The notes: a model not told the origin generated them from the letters alone. DNA of 38,912 nucleotides from Candidatus Hydrogenedentota bacterium (GCA_019637335.1 JAHBVV010000043.1:1-38912), one strand, 5' to 3'; shown: positions 1 to 10,491, counted from the first letter of the stretch. Made by a program: numbers and translations.

Positions 1-188
1 ACCCGATTGCTTGAATCGGTGTACTTGCCGGTTTTCGGACGTATTGCCGTCATTGTTTGCAGAAAGGGGATGGCTTCTCTAACGATAGGCTCATTACACG
101 GGACGCCGGCAGCCATGCCTGCAATTGTTCAGCTTCTGTGACGAAGTCTGTGAAGAACGCCCGAGCGCTACGTACTTTGCGACCGAGA

Positions 189-1433
189 TCAAGGAAATTG
201 CGGGTCCTCGCCATTACCTGTCAGCCGCTTACGCACCGCCTCAATGATCTCACGGTGCTCCGGGCTCACCGGGCGCATGTATACATCGGCCATGGAAGAG
301 CTCGCCGAATGCCCAAGCCAGCGCTTCATATCGGAAATCGAACAGCCTTCGCGGGATCCAAACTCGGTGGCGCCAAGGTGGCGAAGAATGTAGAATCCAT
401 CGAGGGTTTCTTTGGTCTCGCCGATGCTGGTTCGGAGGCGGTTCCACCATTGGAGTACGGAGTCGGACCTGGTATGGACCAGGGGCTTGCCATTCCGGGT
501 CACGAACAGCGCTGAACCGCGTGGTCTCGGGTTCTCGTCAAGATATACTTTGATTGCACGCCAGACGCCGGGCGGTGTTGCGCCGTATCGGTCGATTCCG
601 GTCTTACTGCGGCGAAGGTCGTAGCCCTGTTCGTCGATGTCATCGACGCGTATTGCCGCCAGATCACCTTGGCCGAAGCCCAAACCGATCCCCATCCAGA
701 TCATGGCCCGGCCGCGGGCATCGGCCTTGTTGTGCAGTTTCTTGAGTTGCTCCAGGGTGGGGAGCTGCTTTTGTTTTGGCGCTCGGCCGGGCGAACGGTC
801 TACCGAATCCCAATTCCACGAGAGTTCCTGTTCGCCATATTCCTGCCGGCCGGCGCGATCCACAATCCGCTTAACGACCTGCATTTTGTGGCCGACCGTG
901 TTGACGGAAAAGCGCTTGGCCACCAGGTACTGATTGTAGGCTTCTACATCGAGGAGGGTCAGATCGGCCAGGCGCAGTCGGCCAACGGCGCCATCGCCGT
1001 GACGGTGGTTAAGAAACGCCAGGAAGTCCTTGATGTCCTTTTTCCGGTCGGCGGCAACCTGGGGGGAGATAGTGCCCGCAACCCGATTGCCCGGCTCCGC
1101 GCGCACACGGCCCTCCTCGTATCGGATGAGTCCGGAAGCGATGTGGAGAATAGAACCCGGCGCCGTGGCCACGTTTGCGGCAAGCTGGTCTTTTGTAGTG
1201 CGCTGGGCGCCATTCTTGCCCGTGAATGCCCACAACCGTTCTGAGTCATCACCGAGGTAGGCCGCGACCCAGGCATGGTACGCCCGTTCCGCTTCACCTT
1301 TGGAAACCATGCCAAAGCGCTGCTTCTTTGGCATTCCGGTCTCCCGGTCGCGGTAAGATACGTGCCACCCAATTCCACGCAATTTGGCATACTTGAGTTG
1401 AGGAACCCTGCGCTTCCGTTCTTGTGACGGCAC
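189..1433 (-). CDS. Tyrosine recombinase (phage-type integrase)
   Basis: A 414-aa site-specific recombinase that would cut and rejoin DNA at att sites. The C-terminal catalytic domain shows the RH box (R351-H352 in YILRHLGAT), the LGH box (H375) and the nucleophile Y385 (ADVYMRP). The N-terminal part (about 1-190) resembles a core-binding SAM-like domain. The usual first catalytic arginine (G-L-R before the x-L-x-x-L-R-W-x-D segment) is not apparent: the segment reads GLGFGQGDLAAIRVDDID. The residue before the RH box is also Tyr/Ile rather than His. Start is GTG with GGGAGG about 9 nt upstream. It reads away from the tRNA-Gly fragment at 1566-1616, the usual arrangement for an integrase at the end of its own element. 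I infer an integrative element extending left beyond the window. Family assignment is firm; activity is not certain. Confidence 0.9.
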   Translation of the reverse strand: MPSQERKRRVPQLKYAKLRGIGWHVSYRDRETGMPKKQRFGMVSKGEAERAYHAWVAAYLGDDSERLWAFTGKNGAQRTTKDQLAANVATAPGSILHIASGLIRYEEGRVRAEPGNRVAGTISPQVAADRKKDIKDFLAFLNHRHGDGAVGRLRLADLTLLDVEAYNQYLVAKRFSVNTVGHKMQVVKRIVDRAGRQEYGEQELSWNWDSVDRSPGRAPKQKQLPTLEQLKKLHNKADARGRAMIWMGIGLGFGQGDLAAIRVDDIDEQGYDLRRSKTGIDRYGATPPGVWRAIKVYLDENPRPRGSALFVTRNGKPLVHTRSDSVLQWWNRLRTSIGETKETLDGFYILRHLGATEFGSREGCSISDMKRWLGHSASSSMADVYMRPVSPEHREIIEAVRKRLTGNGEDPQFP

Positions 1434-1499
1434 GGTTCGGAGCCTCCCGTTTGGCTATGATTTCTTGGTGGATTTGAGGATTTAACAGCCAAGACTTTT

Positions 1500-1533
1500 G
1501 TAGTGTAAGGCATTCGGACCATGTAGTGCAAGG
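1500..1533. repeat. Direct repeat pair between integrase and att core
   Basis: GTAGTGTAAGG at 1500-1510 and GTAGTGCAAGG at 1523-1533 are direct repeats 23 bp apart, 10 of 11 identical. They lie between the integrase start and the tRNA fragment. This is where arm-type integrase or excisionase binding sites are found in many integrative elements; that role is inference. Confidence 0.5.
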
Positions 1534-1565
1534 TTGCGTTTTTATTGGTGTTTTTCGAAATTTTA

Positions 1566-1616
1566 GCGGGCTTCCCAAGCTGGATGTCGCGGGTTCGAAC
1601 CCCGTGTCCCGCTCCA
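1566..1616 (+). tRNA. tRNA-Gly(CCC) 3' fragment, putative attachment site
   Basis: The sequence carries a recognisable tRNA 3' half: anticodon loop TTCCCAA (CCC), a T-arm GCGGG-TTCGAAC-CCCGT, acceptor strand GTCCCGC, discriminator T and encoded CCA. No 5' acceptor strand or D-arm lies at the right distance upstream; only GCGGG directly before the anticodon loop could pair with the acceptor 3' strand. It is therefore a partial gene. Two readings fit: an attR left by integration into a tRNA-Gly gene (the adjacent integrase supports this), or a tRNA-Gly that lost its D-arm by internal deletion. In the first case, DNA left of 1566 is the element and DNA right of 1616 is chromosome. Confidence 0.7.
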
Positions 1617-1792
1617 TTTAAGTTCTTCCCTCCCAAGGCTTTACGCCTTTCCTTAGAATTCCTTGCACGAAAGTTCTTTGTGCGCTTCATTGGCTCTTGT
1701 CGTGCATACTCGCCGAGTCTGGCAAGGCGCGGTTTCGGGACGGCGCGGCGGGGGCCGACGGGCTGCTTCGGGGTGGCGCAGGTCGTCCGCTA

Positions 1793-3463
1793 TTATTCGG
1801 ACGGAACCCGTTCGGGGGGGCCTAATCGGGTGGATCGGATGACGGTGATGAGTTCTTCCGCGGCGGCGTCTTTGGTCAGGCAGCCTATCGCCCCCGCCTT
1901 TCGCATCGCTTCGGCCACTTCGGCTTCGTCGTGCATCGACAGCGATACGACGCTGATATCGGCGTCATGCTCGAGTATCTCTTTGGTCGCCTGGATTCCG
2001 GAGGTGTCTCCCAGGTTGACATCCATAATCACCACGTCGGGTCGGAGCGCGGCGGCGCGGCTGATGGCTTCCGGGCCGCTGCTGGCCTCGCCTATGACCG
2101 CTATGCCCGGCTCCCGTTCCAGCAAACCGGTCAGGGCGTCGCGCATAATGGTCTGGTCGTCGACAATAAGCACCTTGATGGAGGTGTCGTAGGCCGCGCC
2201 GGCATGGACGGCGGCACGCGCCTCCCCGTCCCGTTGCTGTACAAACCGTTTGAGTTTCCGGGAACGTGATGGGGGCGAAAGCACCGTGGCTCTCGTCCCT
2301 TTTCCGGGTGTGCTGTGGATCTGAAGCTCGCCCCCCAAATGGGTCAGGCGTTGTTGAACGCTGAAGAGGCCAAAGGTCCCGCGCTCCCCGCTGGGGCGTC
2401 CGAGAATGCTTGCATCGAACCCCGCCCCCTGGTCTTCCACGACAATTTCTATTCTGTCGTTGCCACTGGGGGCAATGGATATTGTGGCGGCGCCCGCGCC
2501 CGAGTGTTTGACGGCGTTGAACAGGAGTTCGCGGGCGCATTCGTAGAGCAGGTAGCGTTCTTCGTGGATGTCGGTTTCCGCCTGCTCGTCCCCGTTGATG
2601 TGCACGTCGAAACCGTGCTTCCGGCGAATTTCCTTGGCCAGCCAGTTCAGCCCGGCCACGAGGCCGGCCTCATCCAGGACGGGCGGGCTGAGTTCGACGG
2701 TAAGCGTCCGGGATGCCACAATGGCCTCCTTCAACGTGGACTCGATCTCTTTCAGCGATCGGATGTTACGTTCGTCCCGGCTTTCGAGGGCGCACACACT
2801 GAGCTGGAGGAGCGCCGACGCGATGAGTTGCTGGATATGATCGTGCAGGATGCGCGCGAGCCGCTTGCGCTCCCGCTGTTCGGCCTGCGTGAGCTCCATG
2901 GCCAGGGCTCTCAGCTGTATGACCCGTTCCTGCACCTCGCAGGTGCGCTCCGCCAGGCGCCGTTCCGCGGCGCGCCGCTCGGCGATTTCATCCTGCAAGG
3001 CCTTGTTCGTCCGGTACATCCCGACAAAGGCCGCCACTTTGGATTGGAGCACCGCCGGATTCAGGGGCTTGGTCAGATAGTCCACGGCGCCGACGCCATA
3101 CCCCAGAAGCGCATGGGTCTCTTCCTGGTAGTAGGCGCTCAGGAAGATAATCGGGAGGTGCTCCGTCTTCTTGCGCTGCTTGATAATCCTGGCCAGTTCG
3201 AGCCCGCCAACCTGGGGCATGCGGACGTCGAGCACCAACAGGGCAAACTCCTCCTTCATCGTCGCGAGAAGGGCCTCGTCCGCGTTGCGGGCGCGGACCA
3301 GGCGGTATCCGGGCGCGTCCAGAATGGCTTCCAGCGCGGTGAGATTTCGCTCGTCATCGTCGACGAGGAGAATGTTTGCCTGGAGCAGCCGGGGAGGGGG
3401 CTCGAAATCACCGGGCTCGCCGTCCCCCGCTGGCGGGAGCGTATCACGATAGTTGGAAATCAC
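1793..3463 (-). CDS. REC - HisKA_3-type histidine kinase - REC hybrid protein
   Basis: A 556-aa soluble signalling protein. An N-terminal receiver (about 30-145; D79, K132, TKP motif) is followed by a coiled coil, then a NarX/DesK-type dimerisation segment with phospho-acceptor H207 in ARILHDHIQQ. An HATPase domain follows (ELLFNAVKHSG, EDQGAGFD), and a C-terminal receiver has D481. The protein stops just after this second receiver, so there is no DNA-binding domain. Start is GTG with GAGGAG 9 nt upstream; that SD lies at the stop of the kinase gene 13 bp before it, so the two are co-transcribed. HisKA_3 kinases normally phosphorylate NarL/FixJ regulators, and one is encoded at 13326-14018. 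Pairing with it is a guess. No transmembrane segment is visible. Confidence 0.88.
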   Translation of the reverse strand: MISNYRDTLPPAGDGEPGDFEPPPRLLQANILLVDDDERNLTALEAILDAPGYRLVRARNADEALLATMKEEFALLVLDVRMPQVGGLELARIIKQRKKTEHLPIIFLSAYYQEETHALLGYGVGAVDYLTKPLNPAVLQSKVAAFVGMYRTNKALQDEIAERRAAERRLAERTCEVQERVIQLRALAMELTQAEQRERKRLARILHDHIQQLIASALLQLSVCALESRDERNIRSLKEIESTLKEAIVASRTLTVELSPPVLDEAGLVAGLNWLAKEIRRKHGFDVHINGDEQAETDIHEERYLLYECARELLFNAVKHSGAGAATISIAPSGNDRIEIVVEDQGAGFDASILGRPSGERGTFGLFSVQQRLTHLGGELQIHSTPGKGTRATVLSPPSRSRKLKRFVQQRDGEARAAVHAGAAYDTSIKVLIVDDQTIMRDALTGLLEREPGIAVIGEASSGPEAISRAAALRPDVVIMDVNLGDTSGIQATKEILEHDADISVVSLSMHDEAEVAEAMRKAGAIGCLTKDAAAEELITVIRSTRLGPPERVPSE

Positions 3464-3476
3464 AGCCGGGCGCTCC

Positions 3477-6400
3477 TCAGCGCTTGAGCCAAACGCGAAG
3501 CAAGGACAGGAGATGATCCACGTTGACGGGCTTGGCGATGTAGTCCGAAGCGCCGGCTTCCAGACATTTTTCGCGGTCCCCTTTCATGGCCTTGGCCGTC
3601 AGCGCGAGGATGGGCAGGCTGGCGTAGCGGGCGTCGGTTCGAATCTCCCGCATGGTTTCGAAGCCATCCATTTCCGGCATCATGATGTCGAGCAAGACCA
3701 CCTCGACGTGCGGTGTGCGGTGGAGCAGATCCATGGCCTGCCGCCCATCGGTTGCGGTGAGCACCTCCATGCCCTGGTTCTCGAGGACGCTGAGGAGCGC
3801 AAAGATGTTTCGCACGTCATCGTCGACGACCAGGGCGGTGCGCCCGCGCAGTGTTCTACGGGAGTCCTGCAGGCTTATCACGAGATCGCGCTTGGCCCGG
3901 GGCAGCTCGTTTACGTTTCGGTGCAGAAACAACGCGGTTTCATCGAAGAGCCGTTCCGGCGATCGCACATCCTTGAGCACGATGCTCTTGGCGACGGCGC
4001 GCAGCGCGGTTTCCTCCGACGCGGCCAGTTCTTTGCCCGTGAACACAATAATGGGCAGGTTGGCGTGTTCTTCGCGCTTCTGGATCCAATCGAGTAGTTC
4101 GAGACCACTCATATCGGGGAGGCGGAGGTCGAGAACGCAGCATTCGAACGCCCGGCTGGCGAGGAGCCGCATCGCATCCGCGCCGCTGGGGGCCACGGCA
4201 ATTTCGAGGTCGTCGTGGGCGAGCAATTCAACGATGCTCCGGCCCTCGATATGGTCATCCTCGACGACGAGAAGCCGCTTCGGCCACTGGGATACGAAGT
4301 CCTTCATGCGCTCCAGGGACGCCGAGATTTCCTGGGCCGTAGCGGGTTTTTGGAGGAAGGAAAATGCCCCATGCGCGATGCCGTCGTGGCGCCGGTCGTC
4401 GTCACCGGAAATGAGCAGAATGGGTATGTGCCGGGTGGACAGGTCGTTTTTCAACTGGTTCAGGAGCGTCCAGCCGAGCGTATCCGGCAGGAATATGTCC
4501 ATGGCGATAGCGGATGGCTGGTACTGCTGGACCAGGCGCAACCCCTGATCGCCGTTTGTCGCAATGAGTACTTTGAAGCCGGTTTCACGGGCGATCGCGT
4601 AAAGGAATTCAGCGTAATGCCGGTCGTCCTCTATCACCAGCACCGAAAGATCGCCCGTCCCGACCTCATCGCGATCGTCGGGGATTGGTTCGTCCGACTG
4701 CTTCTCCAACAATCGCGAGGCGGGCAGGGGCGCAACCTCCGCGACGGGTGGCGGGAGGATGTCCGATTCGGCGCCACGCAACTGGAGCGGCAGGAATAAT
4801 GTAAAGGTGCTGCCTTGCTCCGGGCTGCTCGCCACCGTGATCTCGCCGCCCAGCAGAACCGACTGTTCGCGGCATATCGCCAGCCCCAGCCCGGTCCCGC
4901 CATACTTTCGGCTTGTTCCGGCGTCCGCCTGCTGGAATGCCTCGAAGATGAGCTTCTGCTTTTCCGGGGGGATTCCAATCCCGGTGTCGGAAACGGTAAA
5001 GGCTACTACGCTGGCGGCCGCGTTGAGCGATTGATTGATGCTGTTCCAGCCTTCGTTTGCGATCCCGATCCGGAGGCACACCTCCCCCGTGGAGGTGAAC
5101 TTGAAGGCGTTGGACAGGAGGTTTTTGAGAATCTGCTGGACCCGCTTGGGGTCGGTAATCATTGTGGGCGGCAGTTCGGATTCAAGTTCAACGAGGAATT
5201 CGATATTCTTGGATTCGGCGACGTGGCGGAAGTCCCGTTCGGCGCCTTCCCGGATCACCGCAAAGGGCAGTTCCTCCAGTTCAATAGTCACGGTTCCCGA
5301 TTCGATCTTGGAGAGGTCGAGAATTTCGTTGATGAGGGAAAGGAGCTCCGAACCGGCGGAATACATGTTGCGGGCAAACTCGATCTGCTTGCTGTTGAGG
5401 TTGCCTTCGGAGTTTTCGGCAAGTTGCTGCCCGAGAATCAGTATCGAATTCAACGGTGTCCGTAATTCGTGGGACATATTGGCTAGGAATTCGGATTTGT
5501 ACTTTGACGTGAGCGCCAGCTCGGCCGCTTTCTCCTCCAGCGCGCGCCGGGCGAGCTCGACTTCCTCGTTTTTGCGTTCGACTTCGACGTTCTGGTCCGC
5601 CAGCAGGCGCGCTTTTTCTTCGAGCTCTTCGTTTGTCTGTTGCAACTCGCGTTTTTGCGCCTGGAGCTCCGAGGTCAGCTGCTGCGACTGCTGGAGCAGG
5701 TTTTCCGTCTGCATCGTGGCTTCGATGGTGTTAAATACCACACCGATGCTGAGAGTGAGCTGGTCGAGGAAGGTCAGGTGCGTCGCGGTAAACGACCCCA
5801 GTGACGCAAGCTCGATGACGGCCTTGGTTTCCCCTTCAAAGAGGGTCGGTATCACCACCACGCTTTCCGGGTACGCGCTGCCCAAACCGGAATGGATTTT
5901 GGTGTATTCCGAGGGTACATCGGTGAGTATGATGCGCTTCTTCTCAATCGCGCACTGGCCCGCGAGGCCCTTTCCCAGGCGAATTTGTTCGGGCTGGTCC
6001 TCAGGTTGCGCGTAGCCGGCAAGCAACCGCAGAAAGGGATCCGGGCCATCCACCATCTGGTAGATGACGCCCTGCTGCGCGTTGACAAGCGGCACCAGTT
6101 CCGACAGCAGCATCTGGCCCACGGTAAAAAGATCCCGCTGGCCCTGCAGCATCCCCGCAAACTTGGCCAGATTGGTCTTGAGCCAGTCCTGTTCCAGATT
6201 GCGCTCCGTGGTTACGCGGAGATTGTGGATCATGGTGTTGACGTTGTCTTTGAGCGTGGCCACTTCGCCGCTGGCCTCCACCTGAATGGATCGGGTGAGA
6301 TCGCCCTGGGTAACCGCCGTCGCCACTTCCGCGATTGCGCGCACCTGCGTGCTGAGATTGGCCGCCAGCAGGTTCACGTTGCCGGTGAGATCCTTCCAGG

Positions 6401-8972
6401 TGCCCGAGGCCCCGGGGACGTTGGCCTGGCCACCCAACCGCCCGTCCACGCCCACCTCGCGGGCAACGTTGGTTACCTGCTGGGCGAAGGTGGCCAGGGT
6501 GTCGGTCATATTGTTGATGGTTTCTGCCAGCGCCGCGATTTCGCCCTTGGCCTCCACCGTGAGTTTCTGTTCGAGGTTGCCCTCGGCCACGGCGGTCACC
6601 ACTTTTACAATACCGCGCACTTGATCCGTCAAATTGGTGGCCATGGAATTGACGTTGTCGGTGAGGTCCTTCCACGTGCCCGCCACGCCCGGCACCGTGG
6701 CCTGCCCGCCGAGCTTCCCGTCCGTGCCCACCTCGCGCGCGACGCGCGTGACTTCGGCCGCGAAGGCGTTGAGCTGGTCCACCATGGTGTTGATTGTGTT
6801 CTTGAGTTCGAGAATTTCGCCCTTGGCGTCGGCCACGATCTTGCGCGAGAGATCGCCCCGCGCCACCGCCGTCGTCACCTCGGCAATATTGCGCACCTGC
6901 GATGTGAGATTGGACGCCATCGAGTTGACGTTGTCGGTGAGATCCTTCCACGTGCCCGCCACGCCCGGCACTGTCGCCTGGCCCCCGAGCTTGCCATCCG
7001 TGCCCACTTCACGCGCAACGCGGGTCACTTCCGAGGCGAATCCGCGAAGCTGTTCCACCATGGTGTTAATGGTTTCCTTCAGCTGCAAGAGCTCCCCGCT
7101 CACATCCACCGTGATGGTCCGGGAGAGATCGCCCCGGGCCACGGCCGTCGTCACCTCCGCGATGTTGCGCACCTGGGCCGTGAGGTTGGAGGCCATGGAG
7201 TTCACGTTGTCCGTGAGGTCTTTCCAAGTTCCCGCCACCCCGGGCACATCGGCCTGGCCCCCGAGCTTGCCGTCCGTGCCCACTTCGCGCGCGACACGGC
7301 TCACCTCGGAGGCGAACGCATTCAACTGATCGACCATCGTGTTGATGGTCTCTTTCAGCTCAAGGATTTCCCCCTTGGCGTCCGCGGTAATTGTCCGGGA
7401 GAGGTCGCCGCGCGCCACGGCGGTCGTGACCTCGGCGATATTGCGCACCTGGGAGGTGAGATTCGACGCCATGGAGTTCACATTATCCGTAAGATCCTTC
7501 CACGTGCCCGCCACGCCCTGGACCTCGGCCTGCCCGCCGAGTTTTCCGTCGGTCCCCACCTCGCGCGCCACCCGGCTCACCTCGGAGGCAAAAGCGTTCA
7601 ACTGGTCGACCATCGTATTGATCGTATCTTTCAGTTCGAGGATCTCGCCCTTGGCGTCCGCGGTGATCTTGCGGGACAGGTCGCCGCGCGCCACGGCCGT
7701 CGTTACCTCGGCAATATTGCGCACCTGGGCGGTGAGGTTGGAGGCCATGGAATTCACGTTATCCGTGAGATCCTTCCACGTGCCCGCCACGCCCGGCACA
7801 TCGGCCTGTCCCCCAAGACGGCCTTCCGTGCCCACCTCGCGCGCCACGCGGCTTACCTCGAAGGCGAATGCGCGAAGCTGCTCCACCATCGTGTTGATGG
7901 TGTCCTTGAGCTCCAGCAGTTCGCCGCGAACATCCACCGTGATCTTGCGGGAGAGGTCGCCGCGCGCCACGGCGATGGTGACCTCCGTGATGTTGCGCAC
8001 CTGGGTCGTGAGGTTGGCCGCCATGAGGTTTACATTGTCGGTCAGGTCTTTCCAGGTTCCGGCCGCGCCCGGAACCACCGCCTGGCCGCCCAGGTTGCCG
8101 TCCGTTCCGACTTCGCGCGCGACGCGGGTGACCTCCGAGGCGAACGAGCGGAGCTGGTCCACCATGCCGTTCATCGCCTCCTTCTGCTGGAGGATTTCCC
8201 CGCGCACGTCGACCGTGATCTTCTTCGACAGATCGCCATTGGCGACCGCGATGGTGACTTCGGCGATGTTGCGCACCTGGGCAGTGAGGTTGGAGGCCAT
8301 CGAGTTAACGCTTTCCGTCAACTCCTTCCAAACGCCGCTCACCCCTTCAACCTGCGCCTGGCCGCCGAGGCGCCCGTCCGTGCCCACTTCCCGCGCCACC
8401 CGCGTCACCTCCGACGTGAACACGGCCAGCTGGTTCATCATGGTGCTCACCAATCTTGCGGATCGCAGAAACTCGCCCTCCAGCGGGCGACCGTCCACTT
8501 CCAGCGACATCGTCTGGCTCAGGTCCCCGCGGGCGACGGCTCCAACGGCGCGGGTGATCTCCATCGTGGGCCAGACCAGATCATCGATGAGCGCGTTGAT
8601 GTCGTCCACGCCATCCGCCCAGCTGCCGACCGCGCCCGGGACGCTAATCCGCTGGGACAAGCGGCCCTGTTTGCCCACCGCGTGGCTGATTCGCGAAAAC
8701 TCGCTTCCGCGCCGTTCCACCACCATCATGACGTCGTTCAGGGCATCCGCGATCTTCCCGTAGGTTCCTGTCCACTCATTGGGAAGCCGCCGCGTAAAGT
8801 CGCCGGACCGCAGCGCGAGGACAACGTCCAGAATCTGATCGATCGGATCCTTGGCTTCCGGGGCGGGCCCGTTATCCGCGGCGTCGCGCCCCTTGCCGTC
8901 GGCGCCGTGCTCACGTCGCCTGGACGGTCTCAACGGCTTCGTGGAACGATTCGCGGTGGATTTGATGTCCAT
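3477..8972 (-). CDS. Multi-HAMP hybrid histidine kinase with GAF and three receivers
   Basis: A very large (1831 aa) cytosolic hybrid kinase without signal peptide or membrane segment. Residues about 40-915 are a tandem HAMP array, including eight 92-aa units each carrying an AREVG-x-DG-x-LGGQA core. Then come a GAF domain (about 925-1085), a coiled coil, HisKA with H1168 ([11 protein letters not shown]), HATPase (N box around [11 protein letters not shown]1 DTGIGIP, G2 GTGLGLAI) and three receivers with D1492, D1615 and D1762. There is no Hpt domain. The architecture is like bacterial relatives of the fungal Nik1/Os-1 group III kinases, which sense osmotic or envelope stress through poly-HAMP arrays. 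It lies 61 bp downstream of the sigma-54 activator gene and 13 bp upstream of the REC-kinase-REC gene. Start ATG has AGGAAGGGA upstream. Partner and signal are inferred, not shown. Confidence 0.93.
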   Translation of the reverse strand: MDIKSTANRSTKPLRPSRRREHGADGKGRDAADNGPAPEAKDPIDQILDVVLALRSGDFTRRLPNEWTGTYGKIADALNDVMMVVERRGSEFSRISHAVGKQGRLSQRISVPGAVGSWADGVDDINALIDDLVWPTMEITRAVGAVARGDLSQTMSLEVDGRPLEGEFLRSARLVSTMMNQLAVFTSEVTRVAREVGTDGRLGGQAQVEGVSGVWKELTESVNSMASNLTAQVRNIAEVTIAVANGDLSKKITVDVRGEILQQKEAMNGMVDQLRSFASEVTRVAREVGTDGNLGGQAVVPGAAGTWKDLTDNVNLMAANLTTQVRNITEVTIAVARGDLSRKITVDVRGELLELKDTINTMVEQLRAFAFEVSRVAREVGTEGRLGGQADVPGVAGTWKDLTDNVNSMASNLTAQVRNIAEVTTAVARGDLSRKITADAKGEILELKDTINTMVDQLNAFASEVSRVAREVGTDGKLGGQAEVQGVAGTWKDLTDNVNSMASNLTSQVRNIAEVTTAVARGDLSRTITADAKGEILELKETINTMVDQLNAFASEVSRVAREVGTDGKLGGQADVPGVAGTWKDLTDNVNSMASNLTAQVRNIAEVTTAVARGDLSRTITVDVSGELLQLKETINTMVEQLRGFASEVTRVAREVGTDGKLGGQATVPGVAGTWKDLTDNVNSMASNLTSQVRNIAEVTTAVARGDLSRKIVADAKGEILELKNTINTMVDQLNAFAAEVTRVAREVGTDGKLGGQATVPGVAGTWKDLTDNVNSMATNLTDQVRGIVKVVTAVAEGNLEQKLTVEAKGEIAALAETINNMTDTLATFAQQVTNVAREVGVDGRLGGQANVPGASGTWKDLTGNVNLLAANLSTQVRAIAEVATAVTQGDLTRSIQVEASGEVATLKDNVNTMIHNLRVTTERNLEQDWLKTNLAKFAGMLQGQRDLFTVGQMLLSELVPLVNAQQGVIYQMVDGPDPFLRLLAGYAQPEDQPEQIRLGKGLAGQCAIEKKRIILTDVPSEYTKIHSGLGSAYPESVVVIPTLFEGETKAVIELASLGSFTATHLTFLDQLTLSIGVVFNTIEATMQTENLLQQSQQLTSELQAQKRELQQTNEELEEKARLLADQNVEVERKNEEVELARRALEEKAAELALTSKYKSEFLANMSHELRTPLNSILILGQQLAENSEGNLNSKQIEFARNMYSAGSELLSLINEILDLSKIESGTVTIELEELPFAVIREGAERDFRHVAESKNIEFLVELESELPPTMITDPKRVQQILKNLLSNAFKFTSTGEVCLRIGIANEGWNSINQSLNAAASVVAFTVSDTGIGIPPEKQKLIFEAFQQADAGTSRKYGGTGLGLAICREQSVLLGGEITVASSPEQGSTFTLFLPLQLRGAESDILPPPVAEVAPLPASRLLEKQSDEPIPDDRDEVGTGDLSVLVIEDDRHYAEFLYAIARETGFKVLIATNGDQGLRLVQQYQPSAIAMDIFLPDTLGWTLLNQLKNDLSTRHIPILLISGDDDRRHDGIAHGAFSFLQKPATAQEISASLERMKDFVSQWPKRLLVVEDDHIEGRSIVELLAHDDLEIAVAPSGADAMRLLASRAFECCVLDLRLPDMSGLELLDWIQKREEHANLPIIVFTGKELAASEETALRAVAKSIVLKDVRSPERLFDETALFLHRNVNELPRAKRDLVISLQDSRRTLRGRTALVVDDDVRNIFALLSVLENQGMEVLTATDGRQAMDLLHRTPHVEVVLLDIMMPEMDGFETMREIRTDARYASLPILALTAKAMKGDREKCLEAGASDYIAKPVNVDHLLSLLRVWLKR
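6241..8448 (-). repeat. Eight 276-bp in-frame tandem repeats (poly-HAMP array)
   Basis: The same codon landmark in the AREVG core recurs at 8380, 8104, 7828, 7552, 7276, 7000, 6724 and 6448, exactly 276 bp each time with no indel. The central units are the most alike in DNA and protein, and the outer ones more diverged. That is the pattern expected of unequal exchange or recent homogenisation. Unit limits are arbitrary within the register. A ninth, degenerate unit precedes the first. Confidence 0.92.
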
Positions 8973-9033
8973 CGATTCCCTTCCTCACGTTTGCTTTTCT
9001 GACTGCGCAACGCCCGGCCACCGGATATGGCGG

Positions 9034-10491
9034 CTACAGGCCATACTCCTTTCGGCGACGCCACAGGGTGGTTTCATCGATTTCCAGAATCGTGGCGGCT
9101 TCCCGCAAGGAACGGGTTGACGCCAGGACACGGCGAATATGATGTTCCTGCAGGGTTGCCAGGGACACCGGATCCCCAACCCGGGGCTCGTCCGGCGGCG
9201 CTATCTGGCCTCCGGGCAAATGTTCCGCGCCGATGTGCCCATTCGTGCAAAACACCAGGGCGCGCTCAATGGCGTTGCGGAGCTCGCGCACGTTGCCGGG
9301 CCACGCGTACTCCGTCAGGGCCCGCTCGGCCTCGGGGGTAAACCCGGCGACCGGCCTGGACGCGCCCTTCGCCAGGGACTGAAGCAATTGGCGGGCCAGG
9401 TCGGGAATGTCCTCTTTCCGTTCCCGGAGCGGCGGCACCCTCAGTTCGACCACGTTCAGCCGGTACAGCAGGTCCTCGCGCAGCCGGCCGCGGGAAACGG
9501 CTTGTTCAATGTCCGCGTTGGTGGCCGATATAATGCGCACATCGGCGTGCCGTGTTCGGGCGTCGCCGACCGGCTCGTACTCCTTGTCCTGCAGGAAGCG
9601 GAGGAGCTTCGGCTGGAGTTCGACGGGCAAATCGCCGATTTCATCCAGAAAGAGGGTGCCGCCGTCACACTGGGCGACGCGGCCGGGATTGTCCTTCACG
9701 GCCCCGGTGAATGCGCCGCGAACGTGGCCGAACAATTCGCTTTCCAGCAGTTGGGCGGAGAGGGAGGGGCAGGACACGATCCCAAGTGCGCGGTCCCGCC
9801 GGCTGCTCCATTCATGGATTGCCCGTGCGAGTAACGTCTTGCCCGTGCCGTGTTCCCCGCGCAGCAACACCGGAGCGCCGGATGCGGCAACTTGCAGCGC
9901 GCGGTTCAAGACAGCCTTCATCGCGGCGCTCGCGCTGGGCCACTGGACCGAGCCGCCTTCCGGCGCGCCGGAAGTTCCATTGCCGTTGGCGCGGCTGCGC
10001 ACACTGGCCGCCGCCCCCGCACGCGCCGCCGCTTTCGCGAGCGTATCGGCGGTGAACGGCTTTTCCAGATAGTCGCAGGCCCCCTTCCGGACAGCGCCGA
10101 CGGCGCCTTCTATGGTCGGATAGGCGGTCATTACCACGATTCCAAGACCGGGCTTCTCCGATAGCAGGGGCAGAATATACTCCTCGCCATTGGCGTTGCT
10201 CAGATAGACATCCAGAAATACAACATCAATATCCAACTTGGACACAGCCACCAGCGCGTCTTCCGCATTGCTTACGGCCGTCACAAGATATCCGTAGCCT
10301 TCCAGGCAGCCGACAATATTCGCCCGCAGCCGGTGTTCATCTTCCACAACCAGCACACGGAGTGGGGGGATCTCCGGAGACCTGGCGTCGCCTTCCAACA
10401 AAATGGCTTCTCCAATCGCTTGCGGCGCCGGCGCCAACCGCGCCCGCGGGCGCCGGCGGTTTGCGACAGGCCGAAATTCGTTAATAGACAC
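9034..10491 (-). CDS. NtrC-family sigma-54-dependent response regulator
   Basis: A 485-aa enhancer-binding activator of RpoN RNA polymerase. The receiver (about 44-160) has acidic pocket E50/D51/E52, phospho-acceptor D94 and K144. The AAA+ domain has Walker A GEHGTGKT (212-219), the sigma-54-contact loop GAFTGA (259-264) and Walker B LFLDE (280-284). The C-terminus (about 443-485) is a Fis-type helix-turn-helix (REAATILEIDETTLWRRR). It is the first gene of the three-gene signalling operon and is transcribed divergently from PEP-CTERM genes that have a strong -24/-12 promoter. That makes them its likely target, as in PrsR-type control of PEP-CTERM genes in exosortase bacteria. Start appears to be GTG with a weak upstream GGTAAG. 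Confidence 0.93.
   Translation of the reverse strand: MSINEFRPVANRRRPRARLAPAPQAIGEAILLEGDARSPEIPPLRVLVVEDEHRLRANIVGCLEGYGYLVTAVSNAEDALVAVSKLDIDVVFLDVYLSNANGEEYILPLLSEKPGLGIVVMTAYPTIEGAVGAVRKGACDYLEKPFTADTLAKAAARAGAAASVRSRANGNGTSGAPEGGSVQWPSASAAMKAVLNRALQVAASGAPVLLRGEHGTGKTLLARAIHEWSSRRDRALGIVSCPSLSAQLLESELFGHVRGAFTGAVKDNPGRVAQCDGGTLFLDEIGDLPVELQPKLLRFLQDKEYEPVGDARTRHADVRIISATNADIEQAVSRGRLREDLLYRLNVVELRVPPLRERKEDIPDLARQLLQSLAKGASRPVAGFTPEAERALTEYAWPGNVRELRNAIERALVFCTNGHIGAEHLPGGQIAPPDEPRVGDPVSLATLQEHHIRRVLASTRSLREAATILEIDETTLWRRRKEYGL

Noticed and set aside
5892-9002. Long plus-strand open frame (over 1000 codons) opposite the multi-HAMP kinase
   Set aside because: It is antisense to a clear kinase gene, has repeated His/Arg-rich sequence mirroring the HAMP repeats, and has no family motif. 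It is an artefact of GC-rich repeats.
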